In this document: in pieces, positions 40,643 through 50,768 of the stretch | Layout: each line of letters opens with the position of its first letter | Position numbering within the stretch: position 1 is the stretch's first letter | NCBI GenBank assembly: GCA_002077065.1 | Contig: NAJO01000045.1 | Location: 62,001 to 126,000 of the forward strand | Source of the DNA: Cryoendolithus antarcticus | Taxonomy: Eukaryota > Ascomycota > Dothideomycetes > Cladosporiales > Cladosporiaceae | DNA length: 64,000 nt | Direction of reading: 5' to 3' | Position numbers and translations under genes: made by a program | Notes under the pieces: model-generated | Databases searched by the model: none | Told to the model about the DNA's origin: nothing | Seen by the model: only the letters and a program-made list of their open reading frames with translations

Positions 40643-43600
40643 ATGGACGAGACCAACTTGACTATGAGGGAGAGGCGCAAAATTCTCGCTGCGCAGAGGA
40701 ACTCCATGATGGATCTTGACACCGCTGCCGCTGCGCAGTTCTCTTCCAGTAGCTCCAACACGGCTTCCACTCCCGCCCTCACGATGACCTCGAACCTGAG
40801 CGACGAAGACTCGGATCTCCCAGACATCGAGGACGTGGGGATACGAGTGGCATCCTCTGGCTTTGTGGCTACAGCTGAGCAGGTCGACGTCGTCATGACC
40901 GACGATGTTCAAAAAGCCGCCGCAGTCGCCACAGCAGCTGAGACGCCCGACATTGCCATGGCAGATGCGCCACCTGTTGATGTCTCTTCCTCGAAGCGCA
41001 TACGCAAGCTCCCCGTGCGCCTTGGATATACTACTCCAACTCTCGTCACAGGTGCTACCGACGTCAATCCACGCTCACGCTTCGTCTCTCCGGAGACGAT
41101 CGAGGCGATGTTTTCGGATGGTAGCCGTAGCCCGAAGCGCAAGACGAAGAAGCTGTCGCAACCAGCAGCTGAGCGTAAAGTCGCTGTTGCGAAGACCGCC
41201 CACACGAAAGCTCAGCGAGCAGCCGGCGCACCGACACCGCCGCCGAAACCCAAGCCTGCGAAGAGGCAAACGGCTGGCATGAAGCGGAAGCGAGGTGCTA
41301 ATCATGATGAAGAAGATGCGCTCTCTTCTCCAAAAGCAGCCAAGGAATTCAGCGACGATGATGCTGCGGACATGGCGCACAGCTCCGATGCGGATGCCGA
41401 AGCCTCTAGTCCGACAGATGATGCTATGGATACGTCGAACATCTCCTCGCCTGGAACCCAATCGCCTATCAAAGCCATTGCCCCAGGTAAGTGCAACGCC
41501 GCTCCGACCCGCAAAGCGAGAGCTCCCAAGACTCCGAAGACTCCGAAGACGCCCAAGACGCTCCGCGTCCGGAAGCCCAGAGAGCCCAAGGTCAAGAATG
41601 ATGACACAGACACTACTCCGGACACGCGCTCACCCAAACAGAAGGGCATCACGCTGCCGACCGTTGCACTGTTCAGCAACCTTGATGCTGAAACTGATCC
41701 GGAGCTGCTTGCACTCTCTCGCAGGCTGTGCGCACGAGAGTCAGTAGGCAAGAAGCCACAGCCTGTCGTTCAGCCAATTGTGTGGGCGTCTGGTCGCACA
41801 GAGCTGATCGAGACGACCCCATACTTCCGCTCATCCATGGGTGGCTGCTATGCATACCAGGGCACAGCTTTCGGCTTCCTGAGAGATGCTTGCGGGTCTG
41901 CTCGAGAGTACATGGACCAAGACGTCATCATCTCCCGCGCTGGTGGCCAAATGGGCAATGACAAAGACACTGGCGAGTTCACACAGGTCTCGGATCATGA
42001 CCTCAACCACGCTCAAGTCCAAGCGGTGAAGAACAACATCCAGCATGAGACTCCCGTCTACATCATCTGCGGCAACCGCTGCGGTGACTCTCCCTCCGCC
42101 ATGCCACACAAGTACAATGTGCTTGGGTGCTACAAGATCACGCACATGTGGCAGGAGAAGAACGTGGGTGAAGACGGCCAGGAGATGATGACTATCAAGT
42201 ATCGGTTTGAGCGCCTCAACACTACATTCCAGCCATGGCATGCCCCCGTCGGCGCCGCAGTCGAGACTGCCACTTCTCAGCAGTACCCTCTGGTAATTCA
42301 GGGATGCCCTACATGCCTCAAGAACTCACCGCAGGTATATGTACAAAGCTGGTCGTGTCTTCACTCGGATTGCGATGATTTCTGGATGCGGCCAGATGGC
42401 ATTGAAATGCCATTGGGTCGTCTGGACTTCCATCCCGGCTTCCTACTTCACAGGACTCGATGGCCTGTCGAGATACCTCCTTTTAAAGAAGGAGTCCGTG
42501 TACCGTTTTCCGGCGAATACTCGGGAGCGCATCTGACGTACTCAAATGCCAAAGGTGTGACTTGCGAAAAGTGTAGCCGATGCTGCAATCGGTACAAGTA
42601 TGATCGGTGGCAGTGCGACTCACCCGGGTGCGGTTGGAGCCACGAGCCAGAGGTCACAGCCATCCAGCCAGCCATGAATTCTGCGGGCGAAGTACGCAGG
42701 TTCATCAGCGATGGTCCTGGTCTTGGTACCAATATCGTTGAGCCTAACATTGCGATCAAGATCGCCTACTTCCGCGGCTTCAAGATCATTCGCTACACAC
42801 TCAAGGACGGCAGCTACGTCTACCACTGCAAGTCGAACACAGCCATCAACGCTATCCCGGGCGGACCAGACGACATGTTCCGTGAACTGCAGCTTGCGAA
42901 GATGGGTCTGGAGCGGCGTCCTTTAAAGAAGCGTCCAATGCAGCCCGTCAAGAAGTCCGCCAAGATAAAGGCCGAGATTGACCTCGATGGCAGCCAGCGC
43001 ATGGTCGGCTTCACAGGCAATTACGGCATGGGCTACAAGTTCGTTGGCGTTGGCGAGACGAAGTCGTTTGCCGAGGCGCCGGATGCGGTCAAGAGAGCGA
43101 GGTCAGTCTTGAGCTGGGCGCGCCGCACGATGTCAGCCAGGTTGTTCGAGCCACGCACTAGCACCGACCCAGAAGACGCAGCCTACGATCTGGCGAGTTT
43201 GGCAGAGTCGCAAGAGATCTTGGAGGGCTTCAACGAGCTTATGGTGGTGGGCTACCGAGTCGGTGGGAAGATGGGGTTCCACAGCGACGACGAGAAGGGC
43301 CTGAGACCTGCAGTAGCCACACTCTCACTTGGTGGTTCCTCTGACTTTCAGGCCAAGATGAAGAAGAACGTCTTCTGCCAGCGCGGTGACGCGGGTACCT
43401 TTCTGGACGAACGACCCGTTTCGTTGGCGGGTCTTCGTGCCGCCGGATATGGCGACCATGCAGGCGAGACCGAGGAGAGCTATAACATCCGCGTCGCCGC
43501 CTACCACGAGCTACAGGCTCTGAAGGCGAAGGGACTGTCAAAGGGAGAGCTCAAGATTAAGTCCTGTAAGCTGTGGAAGAGTATGGGTATCAGAGTCCGC

Positions 43601-43861
43601 GAGCCGAAGATCATGCTCACCGCCTACCTCACTCACGGCGACATCATCATCATGCAAGGCGTGCAAGACCATTATGTGCATGCTGTGCACGCGATGGATG
43701 AGCTGCGCTTCGCGCTGACCTGCCGCTTCATCTCCGCTGAGCACTTCGGCGACGACCAAGACCCGGCAAACAGGGTGGAGCCAGATCACATCAGGTACGA
43801 TGGAGCTGCACTCGAAGTCTTCCGTGCGCCAGGACAGGGAGACTGTGCGGTGTGGGGTTAG
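40643..43861 (+). CDS. AlkB-like 2OG-Fe(II) dioxygenase with Cys-rich modules
   Basis: Single exon, 1072 aa. The C-terminal third (~800-1040) is a 2-oxoglutarate/Fe(II) oxygenase of AlkB type. GYRVGGKMGFHSDDEKGLRP carries the H-x-D iron ligands near residue 880. TLSLGGSSDFQ follows, then the distal His in QDHYVHAVH near 1010 and an Arg pair in LRFALTCRF that binds 2OG. These enzymes oxidatively demethylate nucleic acids or proteins; this enzyme's substrate is unknown. A middle region (~395-700) contains two Cys clusters: CPTCL with later Cys residues, and CEKCSRCCNRYKYDRWQC followed by CGWSH. They probably bind zinc. The N-terminal ~340 residues are basic and acidic low complexity, including four PKT repeats and an R/K-rich PSPKRKTKK-type segment, suggesting chromatin or nucleic-acid association. 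All catalytic residues are present. Confidence 0.86.
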   Translation: MDETNLTMRERRKILAAQRNSMMDLDTAAAAQFSSSSSNTASTPALTMTSNLSDEDSDLPDIEDVGIRVASSGFVATAEQVDVVMTDDVQKAAAVATAAETPDIAMADAPPVDVSSSKRIRKLPVRLGYTTPTLVTGATDVNPRSRFVSPETIEAMFSDGSRSPKRKTKKLSQPAAERKVAVAKTAHTKAQRAAGAPTPPPKPKPAKRQTAGMKRKRGANHDEEDALSSPKAAKEFSDDDAADMAHSSDADAEASSPTDDAMDTSNISSPGTQSPIKAIAPGKCNAAPTRKARAPKTPKTPKTPKTLRVRKPREPKVKNDDTDTTPDTRSPKQKGITLPTVALFSNLDAETDPELLALSRRLCARESVGKKPQPVVQPIVWASGRTELIETTPYFRSSMGGCYAYQGTAFGFLRDACGSAREYMDQDVIISRAGGQMGNDKDTGEFTQVSDHDLNHAQVQAVKNNIQHETPVYIICGNRCGDSPSAMPHKYNVLGCYKITHMWQEKNVGEDGQEMMTIKYRFERLNTTFQPWHAPVGAAVETATSQQYPLVIQGCPTCLKNSPQVYVQSWSCLHSDCDDFWMRPDGIEMPLGRLDFHPGFLLHRTRWPVEIPPFKEGVRVPFSGEYSGAHLTYSNAKGVTCEKCSRCCNRYKYDRWQCDSPGCGWSHEPEVTAIQPAMNSAGEVRRFISDGPGLGTNIVEPNIAIKIAYFRGFKIIRYTLKDGSYVYHCKSNTAINAIPGGPDDMFRELQLAKMGLERRPLKKRPMQPVKKSAKIKAEIDLDGSQRMVGFTGNYGMGYKFVGVGETKSFAEAPDAVKRARSVLSWARRTMSARLFEPRTSTDPEDAAYDLASLAESQEILEGFNELMVVGYRVGGKMGFHSDDEKGLRPAVATLSLGGSSDFQAKMKKNVFCQRGDAGTFLDERPVSLAGLRAAGYGDHAGETEESYNIRVAAYHELQALKAKGLSKGELKIKSCKLWKSMGIRVREPKIMLTAYLTHGDIIIMQGVQDHYVHAVHAMDELRFALTCRFISAEHFGDDQDPANRVEPDHIRYDGAALEVFRAPGQGDCAVWG
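41525..41560 (+). repeat. Four PKT tandem repeats inside the oxygenase gene
   Basis: The 9-base unit CC(C/G)AAGAC(T/G) occurs four times in tandem and encodes (Pro-Lys-Thr)x4, followed by a basic RVRKPREPK stretch. This composition resembles linker-histone tails and is consistent with DNA contact. The repeat is short and imperfect. Confidence 0.7.
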
Positions 43862-45482
43862 TGGAATGGGGCAAGGGTACACCAAGGGTGACTTGGCATT
43901 TTTGGGCGTTCATATCACTAACACGGGATTGTGTTCGGAGTGTGAGAGGCTCGCAGACGATACAGTTCCAGATTGTAGAACTAATGATAATGAGACACGG
44001 GAGTCACAGTAGGCTAAAACAAAATTAGGATGGATAAACAAACAGCTTCACCAAATTTCTGTGCATTGTAGCCGAATGCGGAGAGTGTGCCGATTGCAAC
44101 GTGATTGGTATGATATCGCCAATACCAGTAGAAGAATATGCTCAGCCCACTGCGATCAGACTGTGATGGCCCGTCTGGGCTCGTGGCTGGCGGTATGACC
44201 TTCGCTTGCTGAGCAATATATGCTCCACCAAATAGCTGACCACCCCTTCGCAGCGTAGGAACGCAGCGATTGCAAGCCTCCGGAGCGGAAGTAAGCCTCG
44301 AGTCGTCCTCGCGTTCTTAATTGGAGCCATCCATATCGAGCCTTCGCTTGAACTGAGATCAAAAGACCGATGCATTGAGGCCAAGTGGAAGAGGTGATGT
44401 CCTGATCGCATGCAGGCATCATGCGTTGCGTTCGTAGGCTGAACCTTGCTTCCCCGCGAGCCGAAGTGTGGGGGTGCAGAAGCACCATTTGAACTCTTTT
44501 GCTGACCTCTTGTCTTTGAGATCGTTGTACCAGAGAGTCACATCGATCACGGAATGGATCTGTTGATGAGGATCACTACTGTATGACTGACTACACATGC
44601 AGTGTTTTGCTTTGCTTGTGTCCATCGACCGCTCGATGACTCGGCCGCTGCCGACGCCACCAAGGCGATCATGAGGCAGCCATCCTGCAGCACCAGCAGG
44701 CCGTTCCTGCGTCGTCGTCAATGCACCCCCGTGCGACCATCCCCTTCGAGACTTTGCCGAGTCCCTCACCGGCTACATTATTCATCATCATGCCCGGTGG
44801 GCAATAGCTGACGTGGGATATATCGCGGCCTCTGCACACGCAAACCTGTTCGCTTCCAGGCAGCCCCCAACATCGCACCACGCTCGGGCCTCGAACAGGG
44901 CGGTGTCTCACACCTTCGCACAGCTGACTCCCACACAGCGGCGACGTCCAGTCATCAGCATCTGCGCCTCTCTGACCACTCGGAGTCACGCATCCATTCC
45001 TGCCCCGTTGCACGCCCGCATACTCTCCACGCTTGGCTCGAGCGTGCATATGGTATAAGCTTCACCTTTCCTTCTTTTAACACGCTCGAATTCCTTGCAC
45101 TGTCACTCTTTTCAATAGCGTTCTCGTTTGTCGACTCGGGCGAATAGAGCCCCACACTTTCGTTGTCAGCAACATTGCCTTACTGGTAGATTGAGGTCCC
45201 AGCCAGCTGGTAACTCGACAGACTGCCCGGCCAGTGGGCCGGAAGTCACAACAAATTCCGACGCCTGCGCACTTTTGTCGAGGATCAGGCAACTTGGCTT
45301 GATAATCTGCAGCCTCACCGTAGGCGCTCGCAATACACCTCGAGGTCGCTCGCAGACGGCAACGGCACCTCACTACTACATCGATCGCGTTTCATCCACC
45401 ACAGGTAGTGAGCACTTCTGGAAAGTGCTCCCGTGCCTCGGCTTCGACACCACTCTTACTGTCAGCTCGCAAGGACAGTGAG
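43862..45482. other. 1.6-kb intergenic region
   Basis: The region separates two plus-strand genes. Minus-strand frames at 44142-44769 lack recognisable domains. The segment 45060-45130 is pyrimidine-rich (CCTTCTTTTAACAC) and may be core promoter sequence of the 45483 gene, whose 5' leader could be long. No repeat or RNA gene found. Confidence 0.45.
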
Positions 45483-46460
45483 ATGGCATCGACTCAGCAC
45501 CTCCAGCGTGACGGCGCACACCCAAGGGCGCAAGCGTCCACATCCGCCGAGACTACTCTTCCGCGCGAAAAGTACTCGGAAGTCTCAACGCACACCACCA
45601 ACACGCCCCCGACAACTATCACCTCTGCAGATCCCCTCCCGGCAACGATACCACTTCCACACACTCCTCGCATCCTCGCCACCTCCGCTTCTGCCCTCGA
45701 GGACGCCGACGAGATCGACCTCGACCCGCAATCCCACTTCCTCTCCCCCATGGCTTCTTACGAATACTGGTCCGACGATGATGAAGATGATGACGACGGT
45801 CCAGACTGGGATGCCGGCATCATCGACTTCGGCCTTTTCTACGAAGATCACAAGAAGGCTAATGTCCCTCTGCCAAGCAAGTGGAACGGACTGTTAGCCG
45901 ACCAAGCTCAGCTGTATCAGCAGAACGTCAAGCAGTCCAGCACGGCGGTGGAGCCCGAGTTCCTCGCTCGCAGCGGCTCAGGTGACAGTCTGCCCGGTCT
46001 TACTCCAGATGCCTCGCCACAAGTCAAGGACGACATGGACTACGACTCCGATGGTGACGGTCTCGTGATGCCGACTCGACGCAACACACCAGTGTTCAAC
46101 CTCATCATCACACCGCCGGAAGAGGATCTCGAGGCTGCTCTCGCCGACGCCGCGCCGGGCAACGAGACAGACGAGGAAGACTATCTGCCTCTTTCCTTCT
46201 TCGTCAAGCGCGGCCAGGCGCAACGGAGGGCTGCTGCTCAGTATGAGATCGCGGCATCGTCGACGCCTGCGGTGCAGCTGAGGCTGGTCAGGCCGGGTCT
46301 AAAGTCTGACCGCACGCTTTCAGGGAAGCGGCATTCGTGGGTCAAGCCTGGTCGGGGGCTTTACTCTATCCGTGAGGGCGTCAGGGAGGAGGCGGCAGAG
46401 GCTGAGGATGTGGTTGCTAAGCCGGAGAGGGCGTTGTTGAGGAGGGGGAGGACGTTCTGA
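45483..46460 (+). CDS. Conserved fungal protein of unknown function, acidic
   Basis: Single-exon 325-aa protein starting at ATG 45483; the frame is open upstream only through a non-ATG codon, so this start is preferred. After a Thr/Pro-rich leader comes a core at ~90-150 (YEYWSDDDEDDDDGPDWDAG, then FGLFYEDHKKANVPLPSKWN), with a W-rich, acidic signature I associate with a conserved Pezizomycotina unknown. LPGLTPDASPQVKDDMDYDS follows. The C-terminal third is basic and Arg-rich (ALLRRGRTF end). No membrane segment, signal peptide or catalytic motif is seen. Function cannot be assigned. Confidence 0.75.
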   Translation: MASTQHLQRDGAHPRAQASTSAETTLPREKYSEVSTHTTNTPPTTITSADPLPATIPLPHTPRILATSASALEDADEIDLDPQSHFLSPMASYEYWSDDDEDDDDGPDWDAGIIDFGLFYEDHKKANVPLPSKWNGLLADQAQLYQQNVKQSSTAVEPEFLARSGSGDSLPGLTPDASPQVKDDMDYDSDGDGLVMPTRRNTPVFNLIITPPEEDLEAALADAAPGNETDEEDYLPLSFFVKRGQAQRRAAAQYEIAASSTPAVQLRLVRPGLKSDRTLSGKRHSWVKPGRGLYSIREGVREEAAEAEDVVAKPERALLRRGRTF

Positions 46461-47074
46461 GGAGGAGAATCACGGCAAGATATGGGACTGTAATAATGCG
46501 ACGGAGCGTGCTAATTCAAATGGGATGCGTGAATCTGGGTGCATCGTTTGCCGATACGGAAAGGATCAGATTGTACCACGACTTTTATGTGGCGAAAATG
46601 GGGAAATTGTCGGATAGGGAGTTTTGAATGAGGTGGTTGGATGGGAGAGTACATGATACCAGGCAGACCGATTGCATTGCGAAGATTGTCTGAGCGTCGT
46701 TAATGCGCGCATTGGCGTGCTCAAGCTATACACTAGTCAAAACACGAGCCATTGAGACGACTGTCTTGTACGTTCTTTTGCTCGCAACCTGAATCTCGTC
46801 CCTGATGATCACCAGCTACCGCCGTCTTCTATCGTACGTCCGCACAATCGTGTCGAGTCCTTCACAGCAGGTTGCACTCGACCTTATCCGCCTCTACATG
46901 CCACAAGCGACTCTCGTATCGTACAAGCCCGATCTCCCATGGGCCGAAGCCAAGCCTATTGACGTGTCCGTGACCGCAGTCACCATCGCCACTGTGCAAG
47001 TCCGCGCGGCGCTTGCATCCCTTGTCTTGAGCCAGCCCTGAAACCACCCATAATGCCCGAGGTAAATCTGTTGC
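46461..47074. other. Convergent intergenic region
   Basis: About 610 bases between the converging 3' ends of the acidic unknown and mL60. A 78-codon ATG-initiated plus-strand frame (46805-47041) has no recognised motif. Low-complexity G/T-rich sequence is seen near 46600-46640. Confidence 0.45.
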
Positions 47075-47641
47075 TCAGAACCCAGGCGGATTCACCCTCT
47101 GACTGACCCTCGTCCACTTCGGCAACTTATGCACACCCTTCCTGTACCCCTTCGCCTTTCGATCAAACATCGTGTACTTATCTTTCGGCAGCATCTCCCT
47201 CTCTGTGGGCATTTCGGCTTTCCATCGCTCCACTAACTTGATCGTCCCTAGCGCCCTCGCGCTTAGGGATGGATTCGAGACTGTCGTTGCAGGAGAGGTG
47301 GGAAAGGAGCCAGGTGCTGGGCGTTTTGTGCGGGATGTAGATGCTGGGGTGGTGGTGGGCTTCGAGGAGGAGGCGGGGGTGAGGGCGTCGGGGGAGGTGG
47401 ACTGGGGATTTGGGCGGAGAGCGGAGGAGCCGGCGTGCCGTTGGAGAGCGGTGTCGAGGACGGAGACTATGTTGTCTACCCTGCGCATGCGGCGGCGGTG
47501 TCGTAGTTTTTGGGGGGCGGAGAGTCGCCAGGGGATTTTCCTAGAACGAGTCAACAGGCGGATTGATAGATGCAGAAAGGAATAGACTTACCAGAGGAGA
47601 CCGACGGAGAGGGGCGCTGAGGGTTTGAAGGCGCCGAACAT
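47075..47641 (-). CDS. MRPL31: Mitochondrial large ribosomal subunit protein mL60 (MRPL31 family)
   Basis: Fungal-specific component of the mitochondrial 54S/large ribosomal subunit. Exons 47592-47641 and 47075-47540 give 171 aa. The short first exon (MFGAFKPSAPLSVGLLW, with the Trp codon split by a 51-nt intron) joins KIPWRLSAPQKLRHRRRMR, the family signature. A central Ser/Thr/Pro-rich insert (~65-115) is followed by a conserved C-terminal block (MPTEREMLPKDKYTMFDRKA, then GYRKGVHKLPKWTRVSQRVN). The basic N-terminal region would serve mitochondrial import and rRNA contact. It is divergent from TRS20, with 276 bases between start codons. Confidence 0.92.
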
Positions 47642-47917
47642 CGTTGCTGTGAATGCTGTTCAATCGCACATTCGCTGGTCTCGCTGATGAAGTGAGCGAT
47701 GTTGAAGAGCGGATTACCGTATTAGGACAAGCCGGGGGGGCCACGAGATATGAGCTCGACCTTCCCCATGCAAACAGGCAGTGTCTTTGGATACAGAGAC
47801 ATTAGAGTATTTCTGCGACTCGATCTCAAGACAACCAAGTGTGGTTGTGATTGTCTCGGAGTTGAGGGCAGTCTCGCAGCATGCGCTAGTTGAAACCCTC
47901 CCATACGTCAAGCCAGA

Positions 47918-48503
47918 ATGTCGTACTACTTCACCATAATCGGCACGAAAGACAATCCGCTCTTCGAATCCACATTCGGGACGTCCAAACCTGGCGCAGG
48001 TGATGGCACAGCTCGCTTCCGCGATGAAGCAGCTCAGATGAACCAATTCATTGTCCACGCTGCCCTCGATCTTGTCGAGGAAGTCCAATGGACGACCAAA
48101 GACTTGTAAGTCACGTCTCGCATGCTACGTCTCGTGCATTCGGCTAACGCTATCGATCAGATACCTCAAGAAAGTCGACACCTTCCAAAACAACCACATC
48201 CACGCCTACATTACAGGCGGCAACGTGAAATTCATGCTCCTCATGAACGCCGATCCCAGCCTGACAGCATACTCGAACTACGCTTCACCGCCACCTTCAC
48301 GAGCTTCGATGGCGAAGCAGGGCGGTCTGCTGGCTGCGAATCCGACGAGCCCGCAGACCGAGGAGGCTGTGAGGGGATTCATGGGTGAGGTGTATGAGGC
48401 GTGGTTGAAGTGTATTATGAATCCGTTCTATGATGTGAACTCCGAGGTTACGAGTCCGGTGTTCCGGGGGAGGGTGAGTGCGGCTGCTAAGCGGTATCTT
48501 TGA
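47918..48503 (+). CDS. TRS20: TRAPP subunit Trs20 / sedlin (TRAPPC2)
   Basis: Core subunit of the TRAPP tethering complexes that act as Rab GEFs in ER-Golgi traffic and autophagy. Exons 47918-48105 and 48161-48503 give 176 aa. The 55-nt intron has GTAAGT, a CTAAC-type branch and CAG, and joins KDL to YLKKVD. Sedlin-fold motifs are MSYYFTIIGTKDNPLFE at the N-terminus, MNQFIVHAALDLVEEVQW, VDTFQNNHIHAYITGGNVKF, MLLMNADP, and the C-terminal helix EAWLKCIMNPFYDVNS. An insert of ~35 residues (Ser/Pro/Ala-rich) lies between the conserved halves, making it longer than the human protein (~140 aa). The asparagine-rich FQNNH region is intact. Confidence 0.95.
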
Positions 48504-48794
48504 GGTTGACAGAGACCCGATGAGCGAAGCGAAGCAACTCTGAGTCTGGTACAAAGGCAAAGCAGTAGACCATCCATCAGCGAACCCGGAGCGGAGACGC
48601 GATACGGATGCGCTGCAGTGTCATTGATTGGAGTTCACTGCTTCCCTGGCCAATCATGGGAATGAGAACCACTCTCGAGGACCTGCTAGTACCTTGCGAT
48701 ACCTTTCTCGCCACAGGCCAAGTACAGGTATCGATACAATACTGGCTGAGCTATCCTACAAAGCACTCAATCGACGATGAACGCGCAGCATCAG

Positions 48795-50407
48795 CTACTT
48801 TGCGCTCTTTGCACTCTCTGCGACACTCGCGCCGAGATCAGAGATGCCTTCACCTGCGCTCTCGACTACTTCTCCAACGCGCTGCTGCGAGGTCTGCGCG
48901 ACGCTACCCGCAGTGGAAGTGGCGGTACCGAAGGCGACGCTGGCCTTCCCTTTCGCAACCTCAACAGCACACGCAGCTCGATTCTGCAGCTCTCGTGCAC
49001 TACCAGTCCTTGCTTGCACAGCTTCGACTGTGCCCTGAGTAGTCTCCTTCGCAGTGGCGACTGCCTTGACCGCTGTCGTCCGGACTTGCGCCATGCTGGG
49101 TGTCTGCTCTTTGATCGACTCCACCACGTTTTCAGCACCTTGCTTGACGTTTTCGACCGCATCGCAAGCATTCTCTCGAACCTGCATAAGCTCCTCTGGC
49201 CACCTCTTAGTCAATCTGAGCAATATGTAGTACAGATGCACTACGCCAATGTGGATGCGATCCTTCATTGCCATAGTCAGACCATGGCTGAGGAAGCCCT
49301 TGATCACTTCGGCTTCGAGCCCGGCATACAGCCCACTCGTCCCTTCCTCACGATAGATGCGGCGGAGTGAGACCAGTATGGCGTGCTGTGCGGACAGTAG
49401 ACTCAGCAAACGACTCGCTATGGTGCTCGGAGTGCGCGTCGCATTGGTTCGCCCGCCTTTCTCCGTACCTTCAGCTGGCACTATAGTCGTCGAAGCGCTG
49501 ACCTGCGCTCGCGATTTGGCCAGACTGACTGGGTAGGTGACGCTAGTCGCCACAACTTTGCTCATTGCCGCTATCAAGAAGCGGACCCACGCTGATGGGT
49601 CATCTCGAGATGACTTCCGCAGCAGCAGTCGGTGGAGTAGGTTGTCGACGGCGAATGTGAGCGACGGGTTCAGCGTTAGGATGATGCTGGCGCTATAGCC
49701 GGCCCAGAATCCCTGCAGTCCACGCTCGCTTCGGATCTGTCTCGCGATCGCCGTCACGGTCTGGTTCTTTGAGCTGGCCTCCTCAGGAGACCGCGCTGCG
49801 AACATCGCAGCAGTTTGCTGTCGGGTAATCACATTCTGCAACGGCGTCGTGATCAGCTTCGCGAAGGCGCCCGCCGCCACCCCCACACCCAACTCCCTCG
49901 GTACAGAGACATGGCCATGCCGCCTTTGCTCCCGCTGCCGCAGAAACGTATAAGCCAGGAAGAACAGAAATGAGTCCGCAAATCCCTTTGCTACATCTGG
50001 CGCACAGCCAGTATAGAATGCAGCGATCCCGCCCTCGTTCGCATAGATCTTGTGAACGGCGTCCGCGAGGCTGGAGTACTCGGCATCGGCGTCTCTGGCT
50101 GCTGAGGGTGTCTCTCGGGGGCCGTGAAGAGTGTGCTGAACTTGGAGGCGGGTTATGACGAGGTCTAGAGGGTAGATTAGGAGCTTCGAGATTGCTGTTG
50201 CGGTTGAGCCTGCGATTGCGTGGCCGAGGGCTGGGAGGGCTGGGGCGATGGATGAGGTTGATGAGGAAGGAGCCGAGGAGTCGACTTGTTGGTGGTAGAG
50301 CGTGAAGGCATCCTGACATGCATTAGACTCGCTCTACAGAATTCGGTTACCATGGAGCTCACCAGATCACTGTTGTAGGCGAAGTCGCCACGCTCCGGGT
50401 TGGCCAT
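48795..50407 (-). CDS. Mitochondrial-carrier-family protein, peroxisomal adenine-nucleotide carrier type, with long C-terminal tail
   Basis: SLC25-family carrier, most like peroxisomal carriers (Ant1/PMP34/PMP47), which exchange adenine nucleotides or cofactors across the peroxisomal membrane. Exons 50363-50407 and 48795-50312 give 520 aa. The first exon encodes only MANPERGDFAYNSDL. Three carrier repeats are visible by their P-x-[D/Q/V]-x-x-[K/R/T]-like motifs: YPLDLVITRLQVQ, TPLQNVITRQQT and YPVSLAKSRAQV. Each is followed by a helix pair and G-rich turns (GLQGFWAGYSASIILTLNP, GTSGLYAGLEAEVIKGFLSH). The carrier core ends near residue 385. The last ~126 residues are an unusual Ala/Val/Thr/Glu/Lys-rich amphipathic tail (see findings). 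Precise substrate is not deducible, and a mitochondrial location remains possible. Confidence 0.86.
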
Positions 50408-50768
50408 TCTTCTACAGTAGGTGTAGTGGCGAGCCTGGGTGGGCGAGTTTCACCAGGTCGGTGTTGGATACATGATTTCAGAGGATCACCGGTCGGGTAC
50501 AGGATCTGTGATATGGACATCTGATCCTGAAGAGCCCTGCGAGACTTCATTTTCAACTCGACTTATATCATGAACCGCGGCCTGTCGTCTCGAGCTCGAG
50601 CTCATGCCGTCATCCCCACACTGTCAAGCAAGCCACACATGCATGCACCCCAGAAACTAGCGTCCTGCAGCATAGATCTTCATGAAAGTTAATCAATTCC
50701 GGTATCATACTGTACATATCTCCTCGAGGTTGGACCAAGTAACAGTCACTCTCCGATTCCTCGCCGCC
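50408..50768. promoter_or_regulatory. Divergent upstream region of the carrier and phosphatase genes
   Basis: A 361-base interval between divergent start codons. An in-frame ATG at 50682 could extend the phosphatase by 29 residues. The downstream ATG at 50769 has a near-perfect GCCGCCATG context and fits family length better. Confidence 0.45.

Noticed and set aside
44142..44769. Minus-strand open frames in the 43.9-45.5 kb gap
   Set aside because: They are overlapping frames of similar length on the same strand with no motif or splice-compatible continuation. They were treated as noise.
46805..47041. 78-codon ATG-initiated plus-strand frame
   Set aside because: It lies in a convergent intergenic region, has no recognised motif, and may be part of 3' untranslated sequence.
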